Origin: Candidatus Sericytochromatia bacterium S15B-MN24 CBMW_12
GTDB taxonomy: Bacteria; Cyanobacteriota; Sericytochromatia; S15B-MN24; UBA4093
NCBI GenBank assembly: GCA_002083825.1
Contig: DAZV01000026.1
Span: 299,118-363,117 of the forward strand
Direction of reading: 5' to 3'
Length of the DNA: 64,000 bases
Shown: one piece after another, positions 46,258-55,738 of the stretch
How the letters are laid out: every line of letters starts with the position of its first letter
Numbering within the stretch: the first letter of the stretch is position 1
Program-made: the position numbers and the translations under genes
The notes under the pieces: generated by a model
What the model saw: only the letters and a program-made list of their open reading frames with translations
The model's database searches: none
Told to the model about the DNA's origin: nothing

Positions 46258-46542
46258 CTACCTCGCTTCGGGCGGGGTGACCTCGGGGAGCTGATCTTTT
46301 GTTGGAGCCGCGGCGCTATTTTGAGCTGCGGCGCCTGCTTGAGCCGCGGCGTCCGCGCGGCTAGCGGCCTCGGCCGCGTCGAGCTCGCGCTTGACGGACT
46401 CGGTGACCTCATGGGTGCCCTTCTTGAACTCCGTGATGCTCTTGCCGAAGGCGCGGGCCAATTCGGGGAGCTTCTTGGGTCCCACCACGAGCAAAGCCAC
46501 TCCGGCGATGACCGCCAGTTCACCAGGTCCAATTCCGAACAT
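46258..46542 (-). CDS. tatA: Sec-independent translocase TatA/TatB-type protein
   Basis: Protein of 94 aa from ATG 46542; a GTG two codons upstream is also possible. One N-terminal membrane helix ([20 protein letters not shown]) is followed by [18 protein letters not shown], the amphipathic helix of TatA, and an Ala-rich charged tail. It forms the pore for folded proteins with twin-arginine signals. No tatC is in the window. Confidence 0.85.
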   Translation of the reverse strand: MFGIGPGELAVIAGVALLVVGPKKLPELARAFGKSITEFKKGTHEVTESVKRELDAAEAASRADAAAQAGAAAQNSAAAPTKDQLPEVTPPEAR

Positions 46543-46593
46543 GTCCACCTCTTATGCGGCTGCTGCCGTGTGCTTCTTGGCGGCTTCGGCCGC

Positions 46594-46630
46594 GTGACGA
46601 TCGTCACCATTATAGCCCCGCGCGCGGGGG
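46594..46630 (-). promoter_or_regulatory. tatA-uvrB promoter region with two palindromes
   Basis: A consensus TATAAT (minus strand, 46614-46609) lies between perfect 14-bp palindromes GTGACGATCGTCAC (46594-46607, just downstream) and CCCCGCGCGCGGGG (46617-46630, upstream). No good -35 is seen. The downstream palindrome covers the expected start of transcription and may be an operator. Confidence 0.45.
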
Positions 46631-46705
46631 GCGTCTATCGCCGCCGCCCCCCATCAAGGGGGCGAGGGTTGGCGCGCGGCGTTTCGTCGCCCGCCCATGA
46701 AGAAA

Positions 46706-46728
46706 GGGAGGCGGCAAAGCCGCCTCCC
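46706..46728 (-). terminator. groEL terminator
   Basis: A perfect 10-bp GC-rich stem (46706-46715 with 46719-46728) has a 3-base loop, with TTTCTTC following on the minus strand, about 20 bases past the groEL stop. It is a typical intrinsic terminator. Confidence 0.8.
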
Positions 46729-46748
46729 CGAAGAATCCCGAAGGATGC

Positions 46749-48401
<1,653 letters not shown>

Positions 48402-48435
48402 CTAAAGCGGTGGGTTCAACAGGGGGGTGGAACGA

Positions 48436-48738
48436 CTACTCGACGATGCCGAGGATGTCCTTCTCGTTGATGAGCAAGTACTCGGCGCCCTCGAACTTGA
48501 CCTCGGTGCCCGAGTACTTCGCGAATAGAATCTTGTTGCCGGCGACGACGTCCATCTTGGAACGCTCACCGTTGTCGAGGATCCGGCCGGGACCCACGGA
48601 GATGACTTCGCCCATCTGGGGCTTTTCCTGGGCCGTGTCGGGCAGAACGATGCCGCCAGCCGACTTCTCCTGCTTCAGAGCCTTCACGACGACCCGATCG
48701 CCAAGGGGACGGATCCGCGTTGCGCTAGCGGTACTCAT
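48436..48738 (-). CDS. groES: 10 kDa co-chaperonin GroES
   Basis: Protein of 100 aa from ATG 48738 (AGGAGG ten bases upstream); the frame extends far upstream through the promoter and that part is ignored. The sequence IRPLGDRVVVKALKQEKSAG, the mobile loop SAGGIVLPDTAQEKPQ and the closing LLINEKDILGIVE are canonical. Confidence 0.96.
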   Translation of the reverse strand: MSTASATRIRPLGDRVVVKALKQEKSAGGIVLPDTAQEKPQMGEVISVGPGRILDNGERSKMDVVAGNKILFAKYSGTEVKFEGAEYLLINEKDILGIVE

Positions 48739-48776
48739 GCTGTGAAAACCTCCTAAAGTAACAAACTGCAAATCTG

Positions 48777-48803
48777 TTAGCACTCGACAGACGTGAGTGC
48801 TAA
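48777..48803 (-). promoter_or_regulatory. CIRCE operator (HrcA site)
   Basis: TTAGCACTC (48777-48785), nine bases, then GAGTGCTAA (48795-48803): a perfect match to the CIRCE consensus. It sits directly after the start of transcription of groES-groEL and should be bound by the heat-shock repressor HrcA. Confidence 0.95.
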
Positions 48804-48811
48804 CAACCGCC

Positions 48812-48840
48812 ATCGTAAAACATGCCCTCGCCGTTGGCAA
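48812..48840 (-). promoter_or_regulatory. groES-groEL promoter
   Basis: Minus strand: TTGCCA (48840-48835), a 17-base spacer, and TACGAT (48817-48812). The CIRCE element begins nine bases downstream of the -10. Confidence 0.7.
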
Positions 48841-48963
48841 GAGGCCGAAGACTTTTTTTCTTTCCCCTTCATCTCGCCCCCTCGACCCGGAATTGCCCCC
48901 AATAAAACCTGCTCGCCCCGCTTCCTCCAGCCCCCACCCCGCCCGGAGTCCCGCCTGACCTTC

Positions 48964-48993
48964 TTGACCGATACGCCGCGAACGAAGTAGAAT
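48964..48993 (+). promoter_or_regulatory. lexA promoter
   Basis: TTGACC (48964-48969), an 18-base spacer, and TAGAAT (48988-48993). It is immediately followed by the LexA box, so the gene is autoregulated. Confidence 0.75.
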
Positions 48994-49007
48994 CGAACAC
49001 ATGTTTC
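48994..49007 (+). promoter_or_regulatory. LexA box at lexA
   Basis: CGAACACATGTTTC matches every position of the Gram-positive SOS consensus CGAACRNRYGTTYC. It abuts the -10 and covers the start of transcription. Confidence 0.85.
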
Positions 49008-49053
49008 AATGGTTTCCGTCTCTCCCGAATCGTCCGATGAAGGGGTTAACCCA

Positions 49054-49662
49054 ATGACTCCCAAGCTCCCCGCCCGACAACTCGAGGTCATGGACTTCCT
49101 CCGTAGCGCGCTACGTGAGCAGGGCTACGTCCCGTCGATCCGCGAAATCGCCGCCGCCCTCGGTCTGCAGTCCACCTCCACTATCCACCACCACCTCACG
49201 GGACTCGCCGAACGCGGCCTCATCCGCTGGGAAAAAGGCAAGAACCGCGCCATCCAGCTCCTCGACGAGCCGGTTCAAGCCCCCGGAGAGCTCCCTATCC
49301 TCGGTCGAATCGCCGCGGGATCCCCCATCGAAGCCCTCGGAGACGGACGCGAAACCCTCGACCTCGCGGGGCTATGGGCTCAGGGGGGGAACTTCGTCCT
49401 CGAAGTGAAGGGCCAAAGCATGATCGACGACCACATCGCCTCCGGCGATCTCGTCATCGTCAAGCCTCAGGCCAACGCGCACGATGGAGAGATCGTCGTC
49501 GCGCTGATCGATGGACACGATGCCACCCTGAAGCGCCTCTACCGCGAGGCCGACCGCTTCCGACTCCAACCCGCCAACTCCGAAATGGAACCCATCTACG
49601 TGCGCCCCGATCAGCTCATCATCCAGGGCAAGGTCATCGGCGTCATCCGCCGGCTCAACTAA
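49054..49662 (+). CDS. lexA: SOS repressor LexA
   Basis: Protein of 202 aa from ATG 49054; 15 in-frame codons upstream overlap the leader and are not used. The winged helix domain contains SIREIAAALGLQSTSTIHHHL. The autoproteolysis domain shows GRIAAGSPIEA (cleavage region Ala-Gly), catalytic Ser in VKGQSMIDDHI and Lys in DGHDATLKRLY. It represses DNA-damage genes until RecA triggers self-cleavage. Candidate targets here are lexA itself and uvrA. The palindrome GGGTTAACCC lies one base before the start codon. Confidence 0.96.
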   Translation: MTPKLPARQLEVMDFLRSALREQGYVPSIREIAAALGLQSTSTIHHHLTGLAERGLIRWEKGKNRAIQLLDEPVQAPGELPILGRIAAGSPIEALGDGRETLDLAGLWAQGGNFVLEVKGQSMIDDHIASGDLVIVKPQANAHDGEIVVALIDGHDATLKRLYREADRFRLQPANSEMEPIYVRPDQLIIQGKVIGVIRRLN

Positions 49663-49686
49663 GCGCGCTTTCTCCATCCCGTTTCA

Positions 49687-49708
49687 AAGGCCTCCTTCGG
49701 GAGGCCTT
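49687..49708 (+). terminator. lexA terminator (UUCG tetraloop)
   Basis: A perfect 9-bp stem (49687-49695 with 49700-49708) closed by TTCG, followed by CGCTTTTG, lies 24 bases after the lexA stop. Confidence 0.8.
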
Positions 49709-49773
49709 CGCTTTTGACTGCCGGAATCTCCCCGCAGATCTTCCCCGCAAGCAAGTCTTGATACGCCCGGCAG

Positions 49774-49813
49774 CATTGAAGGGGAGGGTGCGAAAGCACC
49801 CTCCCCTTCAATG
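49774..49813. terminator. Perfect 18-bp hairpin with GAAA loop
   Basis: Stem 49774-49791 with 49796-49813, GAAA tetraloop. It lies 16 bases beyond the small lipoprotein stop and ends that minus-strand transcript; it could also back up lexA termination on the other strand. Confidence 0.75.
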
Positions 49814-49829
49814 ATCGAAGCTATGAAAC

Positions 49830-50006
49830 TTATTTGGGCGTCACGCGCGGCGGCAAAGGGACGGTCTGAGACTTCGGAGCCTCCTCGGCTCGGGTCTCGC
49901 CGTGGTAGTGCGAGACGGTGGCGGCGAACAGCCCCGCGCGAGCCACTTCGCAACCCGACATCAGGCCAGCCACCAGCAGCAATCCAATCAGTCTTCCCAA
50001 GCGCAT
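49830..50006 (-). CDS. Small lipoprotein, 58 residues
   Basis: A short frame begins at ATG 50006 behind a strong AGGAGG (five-base gap). It has a lipoprotein signal peptide (MRLGRLIGLLLVAGLMSGC, lipobox LMSGC) and a mature part of 40 residues starting at the lipobox Cys, ending PLPPRVTPK. No family is recognised. A strong hairpin follows its stop. It lies 69 bp downstream of the SpoIIE phosphatase on the same strand and may be part of that operon or a separate transcript. Confidence 0.75.
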   Translation of the reverse strand: MRLGRLIGLLLVAGLMSGCEVARAGLFAATVSHYHGETRAEEAPKSQTVPLPPRVTPK

Positions 50007-50075
50007 AACGTCCTCCTGAAGATGTTATGGCCGGATACTTCCCCCATGTGACGTTAAGCGTCGGGAAAGATTGGT

Positions 50076-52631
50076 TTATAGGATTTTCACCACCACCAGG
50101 GTGATGTCGTCGCCCTGGGGGCCGCCGTCGACCCAGCGTTCGACTTCCCGGACGATGGCGTCGTGGAGCGCCTTGGCGCTGTTCGCGTGGTTCGCCAAGA
50201 TCACGTCCTCGAGCTGGTCAATCACGAGGTCTGAGCCGTCGGGACCCTCTTTGATCTCGTAGAACATCTCGCCATCGGGGCGCGCGGCTTCGGTCACGCC
50301 GTCGGTGTAGAAGACCAGCACGTCGCCCGAATTCAGCGCGACCTCGACTTCTTGGTACTTGGCGAGCTTCGAGGCCCCAAAGGGGAAGGAGCCGGGGATG
50401 GGGAGGTCCTCGACCCGACCCGTCGCCGCGTTGAAGTAGTGGGGCGCCTGGTGGCCGGCACACGAGTAGCGCAGGGTCTTCGCCTCGGGATCGATCACGC
50501 CGTAGATCAAGGTGGTCTTGCGGTGTTTCTTGTCGTCGATGGTTTCGACGATCATGCGGTTGATGGCCGTCATGACGGTGGGAAGGTCGGGGTTGCTGCG
50601 GACCTGGTTGAAGAAGCAGCTCTTGGCCATGGCCATGACCATGGCGGCCTGAACCCCCTTGCCGGCGACGTCGCCGACGACCACCCGCAGCAGGCCGTCG
50701 TGGAGGGTGACCAGGTCGAAGTAGTCGCCGCCGAACTCGTAGGCCGAGACCGAGGAACCGAAGACATCGAGGCCCTCGGGCGCGGGCGCGGCCGCTGGAA
50801 GCAGCGACGCCTGGATGTGACGAGCCGTGTCGAGTTCCGCATCGAGGCGGGCTCGGCTGACCTCGGCCTTGGTCATCTCGGCGATTCGGATGACGCTTGC
50901 GAGTTGCTGGCCCATGTTGACGAGGAGCTGCTGGTCCTCGGTCGAGTAGTCCAGTTCCGAGAGCTTGGGGCCGAAGTTGATCATGCCGAGGATCTCGCCC
51001 TTGATCTCGAGTGGCACGCAGAAGGTGATGCCCAGGGCGTCCATGTGGGATAGTTGGCGAGTGGTGGCTTTCGAAGGTTTCATGCCGGTTCGCCGAGCCT
51101 GCAAGAGTTCGCCGATTTCGGGGGTGTCGGCGGGGATGGCGAACCCTTCGGGAAAGAGGTTGATTCCGCTCGTCTGGTAGACCTGGAGGGCCCGGCTCTT
51201 GGGGTCGCGGACCATCACGGACAGGTGGCGCGGGTGCAGGGTCTGGTTGGCGAGTTCCAGGTACTGTTTGACAACCGCCTCGAGCTCGGGATTCTCCTTG
51301 GTGAACCGGGTGTAGGCGCTCAGTACCGAACGGAAATCGTAGCGGTTCCGGAAGAAGATTCGATCGATCCCGAACTGGATCCGGTTACGGACCGGAACGA
51401 ACGCCATGGCGACCACGGCCGTGGCAAAGATGTTGCCGACGGTCGATCCCGAGGCCCCGAACAGTAGCTCGATTCCCCCTCGAACCAGGGCGATGGTGAG
51501 GAAGTAGACGCCCGCGAGGGCGGCCAAGACGGTCGCGTAGACCATCGTCCGCTTGATGACGAGGTCGATGTCGAACATCTTGTGCTTGACGATGGCGTAG
51601 GCGATCGACAGGGGGAAGATGACGAAGCAAAGGAACGAGAGGTTGATGAGCAGGTTCGATGTCTGAGAGACCTGACCGGCCATCAAGGGAATGACGAAGA
51701 CGAGCGCGCCCGGCAGGAAAGCCGTCGCCGCTCCGAATAGGGCGGTTTTCGACTGCACGCGAGCCAATGCCGTTCGCCCCTTCAACGAGGTATGAATGAT
51801 GCCGACTATCAGCCAGAGCAGCCCCAAGAGGAGCCAGACGGCCATCATGTCGATTCCCGCGAGGTAGGCGTCCACCCCCTCGGGGCTCGCCGCATGTCCC
51901 GCATGCCGGAAGCTCATGTTCCAGGCGATCGCCCCGACCAACGCCGGCAGGTACGCCGCGTAGGCGAGCCATGGACGCTTGAACAGGAATCGCTTGGGCT
52001 CTGGGAAGACCAGCGCAAGGTGGATGAAGCTGCTGCCCATCAGCCAGAGCACCACGAGATAGCCGCGCGTGAACCACTGCGTCGTATCGAAGTCGCTGGT
52101 CAGCGTCAGGAATAAGCCCACCGCGACCGTCATTCCCAGATGGGCTTGCGCTGCCGGATTGGCCGGCCTCATCCAGAAGGCGGCGCCGCCGACCACCAGG
52201 TAAAGCACTCCCGCCAGGATCATCGGCAGGAACGAGTTGAAGAAGTCCTTGAACGTGAAGCGCTGAGTCTCGACGACCGCCGTCTGTGGCTTCCCTTCCC
52301 GCAAGAACTCGTACGTGATCGGAGTTCCGACCGGAAGCAGCCGGACGAGTTTCGTCAGCTCCTCAGGTGTTTCGAGAGCCTCCCCGTTCGCGCTCAGGAG
52401 CCTGTCATAGGTGGCGAGGCCCTGACGAGGACCGTTCCAGTTGGTGTCGTTCTGGGCCGAAATCGTGAGGGTCGGTTCGTACCGGAAGCCGGCGAAGGGT
52501 TGACCGACCAGCCTGAGGCTGCCGATGCTGGCCACGAGACCGATCAGCAGCGCCAAGACGGCCACCAACCGTAGCGGCAGGATCCATGGAGAGTTCTGTT
52601 TCGCGCTAGGGCGGGGTAACGAGCGAATCAT
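50076..52631 (-). CDS. PDZ/multi-TM/GAF sensor with SpoIIE-type PP2C phosphatase output
   Basis: Protein of 851 aa. After one membrane helix (about 18-38) comes a PDZ-like outside domain (about 60-125; GPRQGLATYDRLLSANGEAL). Seven or eight membrane helices follow (about 135-400). Then come a ~150-residue GAF domain (about 440-590) and a C-terminal SpoIIE/PP2C phosphatase (GGDYFDLVTLHDG, VVVGDVAGKGVQAAM, VFYTDGVTEAARPDG, GDDITLVVVKIL) with metal-binding Asp residues present. The PDZ-plus-helices input resembles that of ComP-type sensors. It probably dephosphorylates an anti-sigma antagonist or similar partner, none of which is encoded nearby. It is 32 bp after the isoprenoid synthase gene. Confidence 0.85.
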   Translation of the reverse strand: MIRSLPRPSAKQNSPWILPLRLVAVLALLIGLVASIGSLRLVGQPFAGFRYEPTLTISAQNDTNWNGPRQGLATYDRLLSANGEALETPEELTKLVRLLPVGTPITYEFLREGKPQTAVVETQRFTFKDFFNSFLPMILAGVLYLVVGGAAFWMRPANPAAQAHLGMTVAVGLFLTLTSDFDTTQWFTRGYLVVLWLMGSSFIHLALVFPEPKRFLFKRPWLAYAAYLPALVGAIAWNMSFRHAGHAASPEGVDAYLAGIDMMAVWLLLGLLWLIVGIIHTSLKGRTALARVQSKTALFGAATAFLPGALVFVIPLMAGQVSQTSNLLINLSFLCFVIFPLSIAYAIVKHKMFDIDLVIKRTMVYATVLAALAGVYFLTIALVRGGIELLFGASGSTVGNIFATAVVAMAFVPVRNRIQFGIDRIFFRNRYDFRSVLSAYTRFTKENPELEAVVKQYLELANQTLHPRHLSVMVRDPKSRALQVYQTSGINLFPEGFAIPADTPEIGELLQARRTGMKPSKATTRQLSHMDALGITFCVPLEIKGEILGMINFGPKLSELDYSTEDQQLLVNMGQQLASVIRIAEMTKAEVSRARLDAELDTARHIQASLLPAAAPAPEGLDVFGSSVSAYEFGGDYFDLVTLHDGLLRVVVGDVAGKGVQAAMVMAMAKSCFFNQVRSNPDLPTVMTAINRMIVETIDDKKHRKTTLIYGVIDPEAKTLRYSCAGHQAPHYFNAATGRVEDLPIPGSFPFGASKLAKYQEVEVALNSGDVLVFYTDGVTEAARPDGEMFYEIKEGPDGSDLVIDQLEDVILANHANSAKALHDAIVREVERWVDGGPQGDDITLVVVKIL

Positions 52632-52663
52632 AGCTTCAGCATACCCGAGAAGCAGGCAATTGA

Positions 52664-53605
52664 TTAGAGCTCCAGCATGCTCGCCGGTCCCTGAGCGCTC
52701 AGGTAGCCCCGAAGGTCGGTTGCCACCCCGGATGACAGCCCCAATCCGTCCAGTTGAGCCAAGGCCTTGCGGCGGAAGATCTGGGCCTTCATTCGGCAGT
52801 AGATGGGCGCCCCGAGGCGTTCGAGCTCCTCGGCGACGGCGAGGTCGGGTTCATTCCCTTCCAGCCATGCCCGAACCCGGCCGCTCGGATCCTGGGAGAG
52901 CCCATAGAGGATGGGTAGCGTGAGCTTCCGGTTTCTCACGTCCGACCCGCTGCCCCAGGGCGCTCGGATGTCGGCCAGGTCACTCATGATCTGGTGGTAG
53001 GCTCCCAGCGATTCCCCGTAGGTCATCAATCGCCGGATAGTCTCTTCGGGCCGACGCGCGGCGATAGCCGCGATCCCCGCGAAGTACGCCACCGATGCCC
53101 CGGTCTTCCCCGTGATCGTCGCGAGGTACTCCTCGACCGAAGGCACGTCAGGGAAGGCCGCCCGCAAATCTCCCTCCTGGCCAAAAGTCATCCGCCTTCC
53201 CGCCTCCGCAAACCCCCGGCCGAGCCGAACCTGCTGGGGCAGAGGGACGTCGAGGCCCAGTAGGACCTCTTGGCCGAGAAAGGACAAGGTGAAGCCAGCG
53301 TTTACCGCCCGTTCCCAGCCCCAGTCCCCTTGAAGATCTCCGTCTTGCGCATCATCGGTCAGGTCTGCGAAGCCGTAGAGTAGCAAGCAAGCGCTCGCCA
53401 GGCCCGCTGAAAGCGTGGAGGAAAGGCCGAATTCTGCGCCCAGGCTCAGGGGCAAGTGAAGGACAGGCCATCGGGGATTCCGTTCTAGCTGGGCAGAGGC
53501 CTTCCGCAGGGGATAGGCAAGCAGGCGGCGCATGGAGAAGGGAGCACCGAGGCCGTCGATGACGGCCTCGGTGCTCGTGACGACCGATGAGGGAGTCGGG
53601 AGCAC
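52664..53605 (-). CDS. ComQ-like isoprenoid synthase family protein
   Basis: About 313 aa if it starts at GTG 53605, which overlaps the stop of the upstream gene (TAGTG); ATG 53533 is an alternative. All-helical class I isoprenoid synthase fold with the first aspartate motif DLTDDAQDGD. The second motif is degenerate (QIMSDLADI), as in ComQ. The block GSDVRNRKLTLPILYGL matches the ComQ-type TLPxL signature, and GQEGDL matches GQxxDL. ComQ prenylates a peptide pheromone. A role in ordinary polyprenyl diphosphate synthesis is the alternative. Confidence 0.75.
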   Translation of the reverse strand: MLPTPSSVVTSTEAVIDGLGAPFSMRRLLAYPLRKASAQLERNPRWPVLHLPLSLGAEFGLSSTLSAGLASACLLLYGFADLTDDAQDGDLQGDWGWERAVNAGFTLSFLGQEVLLGLDVPLPQQVRLGRGFAEAGRRMTFGQEGDLRAAFPDVPSVEEYLATITGKTGASVAYFAGIAAIAARRPEETIRRLMTYGESLGAYHQIMSDLADIRAPWGSGSDVRNRKLTLPILYGLSQDPSGRVRAWLEGNEPDLAVAEELERLGAPIYCRMKAQIFRRKALAQLDGLGLSSGVATDLRGYLSAQGPASMLEL

Positions 53606-55587
53606 TAGAACCCGCCGCCCGGATCCCCCGCGACCCAAGCAGGAGGCTGGCCCGTCTTGATGACGGCCTGAAGCATCTGAGCCGACTTGCCGGGGAACTC
53701 CGGATCGTTGAGCCGCTCGGCGAAGGCCTTGAAGTGTTCGGGCTGCAACTGTTTCACGTAGCCCTCGAGGTTCTTGGCGGCAGCCTCGGGAGAGACCGAC
53801 TGGTTGCCGACCTTGAGCAGCCAGCCCATCTTGCCGGACGGCTGGCTGGACGAGATGGCCTGCGCGAGTTGCTGGACGGCCGGACGGTTCGAGGGAGCGA
53901 CGAAGGGCTTGCGAATTTCGTCGGGGAGTTTGTCCCAGAGTCCGGCGCTCTTGAGCGCGGCTTCGGGATCGGTCGCCAGGGCGCTGCGGAACTGCTGGGC
54001 CTTCCCGTCGCTGCCGCCGAGGAGGCTGAAGGTATCGCGGACGCCTTCGCGGGCGATCTCGACCTTGATGCTCAGACCCGCCGAGGCGGCGCTGGCGCGG
54101 CCGGCGCCCAGGTCCGAGACGATGCTCCGGACGAAGTCGCGATCGCCGAGCATGTCCTGCTCGTCGGCGGACAGCTTGTCCCATAGTTCCGAGCCCAGGG
54201 CTGCCTGGGGGTTCGAGAGAAGCTGGTTGACGAAGGTCGAATCCCCCACGATGGCCTTGGCGGTAATCGTGGCGGTCGCCTCGGCGAGCGCGTCACCGGC
54301 GGGGACTTCCGAGCCGCTGGAGATTCGGCGCTTGTCGGCTTTCACTCCGTTCATGTCGGCGATCGCGTTGAGGGTTTCCTGCTGGAGCTTGCCGTCGAGG
54401 ACCAGGTTGGTGAAAACGTCCTGCAGGTCGACGCCGGCGGCTTGGGCGAATTGAGCGACTTCCGCCTGGGTGTACTTGCCTGACTGCGCGTTGATGAAGA
54501 GCGCCTTCTCGGGGGCGGCCTTCATCAGGCTCTGAGGATCGTTGAGGTAGACCCGGTAGCTCTCGGCGAAGTCATCGATGGGATCGGCCTTGGCGTACTG
54601 GGAGACGAAGTTGTCGTTCCGGGTCGGCTTGACGATGCCCGATTCGTACTTGAGCATCTCGCCCGAGCGGTTGTCGATGCCGTCGGCGATTTCCTTGGTG
54701 CCGTCCTGGTACTGCTCGGTCCAGCCCGAAAGCTGGGAGAAATCCTTGATCTTCGCGGGATCCCAGCGGCCGCCGTTCATCTGGACCATGTGGCCGATTT
54801 CGTGGGCGAGCAGGTCCTGGGCCACCATCGATCCGGAGTTGGTGAGGACGATCTTGCCTTCGGAGGCCTGGCTCTTGAACTGGGCAATCTGGTTCTCGTT
54901 CATCAGCGGCTTGAAGAGCTTGACGCCCAGTCCCCGGAAGAAATCGCGGATCTTCGAGAACATGCCGCGGAGACCCCCGGTTTTTTCACCCGACTGAGCC
55001 GTCGCGTCGGCGGCCTGGTTGCCGAAGTACGCGCCGCCTCCGATGGAGCCGGAGGTGAGGTCCTCGCCCTTGAAGAGGCTCTTGACGTTCGAGTGGTAGT
55101 CTCCGCTCTTCATCGCGAGATTCCCCTCGCGTTCGAAGGCCATTCCCGAGAGGGCTTGGCGGTCGGCGGGCGGCATGGCCTTGATGACCGCGTGGAGGGA
55201 GGCGAGGTCGGAGGCCGACCACTTGGCGCCGGCATCGGCGATTTTCACGCCTCCGGGCACCAAGGAGCTGATTTCGCGCTTGAGGTTCGTGCGGATCTGC
55301 TCTTGCTTGGCTTCGGTCGGCATGACGTCGGTGATGCCTTCGGAGAGAACCAGTTGGCGGACGCCGGAAGAGAGTCCGGAAAGCTTGGCCTGGGCGCGAT
55401 CGCTGAGGACGGCGGCTCCGGGCGGCGTGGCAGTGGGCAGGGAGGCTTCCAGGAGGTCCCGGGTGCCGCGCGGGCGCTCTGCGGGCAGGTTCACGGCCGA
55501 GGGATCGAGCGGCGAGGTGCCGAGTGGGGCCGTCTGGCGAAGTGGCCCGGTCATCGGGCGAGGGGTATTCACATTCATGTCGGCCAT
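53605..55587 (-). CDS. Gluzincin-type metalloprotease-like protein, no signal peptide
   Basis: Protein of 660 aa with AGGAGG before the ATG. The zinc motif is HEIGH (262-266) in LLAHEIGHMVQMNGG, with a likely third ligand Glu342 in DDFAESYRVYLNDP, an arrangement like anthrax lethal factor-type peptidases. Two related units in the C-terminal half share PxAALxSxxLWDKL (about residues 520-570 and 600-640). The N-terminus is Pro/Thr-rich and lacks a signal peptide, so it is cytoplasmic or exported by a specialised route. It overlaps the isoprenoid synthase gene at the stop/start. Confidence 0.65.
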   Translation of the reverse strand: MADMNVNTPRPMTGPLRQTAPLGTSPLDPSAVNLPAERPRGTRDLLEASLPTATPPGAAVLSDRAQAKLSGLSSGVRQLVLSEGITDVMPTEAKQEQIRTNLKREISSLVPGGVKIADAGAKWSASDLASLHAVIKAMPPADRQALSGMAFEREGNLAMKSGDYHSNVKSLFKGEDLTSGSIGGGAYFGNQAADATAQSGEKTGGLRGMFSKIRDFFRGLGVKLFKPLMNENQIAQFKSQASEGKIVLTNSGSMVAQDLLAHEIGHMVQMNGGRWDPAKIKDFSQLSGWTEQYQDGTKEIADGIDNRSGEMLKYESGIVKPTRNDNFVSQYAKADPIDDFAESYRVYLNDPQSLMKAAPEKALFINAQSGKYTQAEVAQFAQAAGVDLQDVFTNLVLDGKLQQETLNAIADMNGVKADKRRISSGSEVPAGDALAEATATITAKAIVGDSTFVNQLLSNPQAALGSELWDKLSADEQDMLGDRDFVRSIVSDLGAGRASAASAGLSIKVEIAREGVRDTFSLLGGSDGKAQQFRSALATDPEAALKSAGLWDKLPDEIRKPFVAPSNRPAVQQLAQAISSSQPSGKMGWLLKVGNQSVSPEAAAKNLEGYVKQLQPEHFKAFAERLNDPEFPGKSAQMLQAVIKTGQPPAWVAGDPGGGF

Positions 55588-55738
55588 GGGGACCTCCTAA
55601 TCGGCGGCGATGCGGGTGATCTTATGCCCGGCAATCGGGCTCAGTTACTGGGGTTATCGCAAGCATTTAATGGAGGGTTGCCTTTTTTAACAGACAATTA
55701 ATTCTTGCGTCGGGCCTTAACCTCGATACTAGCTGGCC

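Noticed and set aside
49684..49953. 89-codon minus frame after lexA
   Set aside because: It crosses two terminators and lacks a start signal; the nearby 58-codon lipoprotein frame is the real gene.
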